Origin: Bacillota bacterium
Lineage (GTDB): Bacteria > Bacillota_I > Bacilli_A > Erysipelotrichales > Erysipelotrichaceae
DNA: 64,000 nt
Assembly (NCBI GenBank): GCA_023388535.1
Contig: JAEWFZ010000038.1
Location: 62,001 to 126,000 of the forward strand
Direction of reading: 5' to 3'
A program made the translations under genes and the position numbers. The notes under the pieces were generated by a model that had not been told where the DNA came from, ran no database searches, and saw only the letters and a program-made list of their open reading frames with translations. Shown piece after piece: positions 63,400-64,000 of this stretch. Within the stretch, counting starts at the first letter, position 1; each line of letters starts with the position of its first letter.

Positions 63400-64000
63400 A
63401 TGACGATGAAAACATATAATAAATTTCAATCCGTCGTTTACCAAATCTATCCCCGTTCGTTTAAAGACAGCAACGGGGATGGGATTGGGGATATCAGAGG
63501 AATTATTGAAAAGCTCGATTACTTAGAAAAACTAGGGGTTGATTACCTGTGGTCTACCCCCTTCTTCGTTTCCCCACAAAAAGATAATGGTTACGATGTA
63601 GCCAATTATTATGAAATTGATCCTTTGTTTGGCACGATGGAAGATGTCGAAACACTCATTGACGAAGCGGCTAAACGAGGCATCTCGGTGATGTTTGATA
63701 TGGTCTTTAATCACACCTCAACCGATCATGAGTGGTTTCAAAAAGCGAAGGCCGGAGATAAACATTATCAAAACTACTATTTCTTTAGGACAAAAGAAGA
63801 GATTGCGAATTGGCAGTCTAAGTTTGGTGGTAGCGCCTTTGAATATTTAGAAGATTTGGATTTGTATTATTTACATCTCTATGACGTTAGTCAAGCCGAC
63901 TTGAATTGGGAAAATCCAGAGGTATTTGAACAACTCTGCCAGGTAATTAATTTCTGGTTGGATAAAGGCGTCAAGGGATTTAGATTTGATGTCATCAACT
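63400..64000 (+). CDS. treA: Alpha,alpha-phosphotrehalase (TreA/TreC type), 5' part
   Basis: Open to the window end; about 200 residues visible. GH13 motifs so far: VVYQIYPRSFKDSNGDGIGD, DMVFNHTSTDHEWF, DLNWENPEVF, and the start of the nucleophile region KGVKGFRFDVIN. The FNHTSTDHEWF and YYFFRTK elements fit phosphotrehalase/oligo-1,6-glucosidase enzymes. Next to a trehalose EIIBC the likely reaction is trehalose-6-P to glucose and glucose-6-P. ATG 63400 or 63406; no strong Shine-Dalgarno, perhaps coupled to treP eight bases upstream. Confidence 0.85.
   Translation, partial: MTMKTYNKFQSVVYQIYPRSFKDSNGDGIGDIRGIIEKLDYLEKLGVDYLWSTPFFVSPQKDNGYDVANYYEIDPLFGTMEDVETLIDEAAKRGISVMFDMVFNHTSTDHEWFQKAKAGDKHYQNYYFFRTKEEIANWQSKFGGSAFEYLEDLDLYYLHLYDVSQADLNWENPEVFEQLCQVINFWLDKGVKGFRFDVIN

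Noticed and set aside
1..64000. CRISPR array, tRNA or rRNA genes
   Set aside because: No spaced direct repeats of CRISPR type and no tRNA or rRNA-like sequence were noticed by eye.

Overview
The window reads as a chromosomal segment of a low-GC Gram-positive bacterium (Bacillota). It uses the standard code: TGA is a normal stop, for example ending parA, and tryptophan is TGG throughout. A sortase-anchored giant protein (LPKTG), a MurT/GatD pair and a FemX-like transferase show that the cell has peptidoglycan. The gene order and protein character suggest the walled relatives of the Mollicutes (Erysipelotrichia-like), but no rRNA or other decisive marker is present, so the placement is an inference.

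Layout. 1-779: 5' half of an ISL3-type insertion sequence abutting a lipoprotein gene. 2061-3548: PHP phosphatase and YczE-like membrane protein. 3554-7209: origin-type housekeeping block (GNAT, rsmG, parA, parB, ispD). 7415-14275: a 2286-residue secreted, sortase-anchored protein with OB-fold, FIVAR, PHP and amidotransferase-like modules. 14298-17364: convergent gatD-murT and an acidic membrane protein. 17365-19749: accessory patch with a decayed copy of the same IS and a padR-DUF2812-lipoprotein cassette bracketed by a ~98-bp direct repeat. 19750-26642: rpsF-ssb-rpsR, a DUF2232 protein, gdpP, rplI, dnaB, walJ and rlmH, closely packed. 26779-28605: an orphan protein that looks like a catalytically dead C-family DNA polymerase fragment.

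From 28.7 kb on the window is almost wholly carbohydrate metabolism: HPr under a cre box; phosphoglucomutase, glycogen branching enzyme, glycogen phosphorylase and type I pullulanase; a frameshifted flavin-dependent reductase lipoprotein; a neopullulanase divergent from a maltodextrin ABC transporter operon (two permeases, a DUF1189 protein, binding lipoprotein, oligoglucosidase, alpha-amylase lipoprotein, PucR-type regulator, then the ATPase); argS; PPi-dependent phosphofructokinase; a divergent GH13 enzyme; FemX; and a LicT-type antiterminator with its RNA target in front of a trehalose PTS permease and phosphotrehalase that runs off the window. Together these genes would take up maltodextrin and trehalose, trim or store glucan, release glucose-1-P, convert it to glucose-6-P and feed a PPi-using glycolysis, with CcpA/HPr catabolite control.

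Most interesting points: (i) GatD has lost both its catalytic Cys and His while keeping the surrounding motifs, and its MurT partner has also changed in the region that normally completes the triad; (ii) the orphan polymerase-like protein; (iii) at least five genes whose extended -10 promoter lies 6-8 nt before the start codon with no Shine-Dalgarno, implying leaderless mRNAs; (iv) a GC-rich CsoR-like palindrome in the flavin reductase/argS gap.
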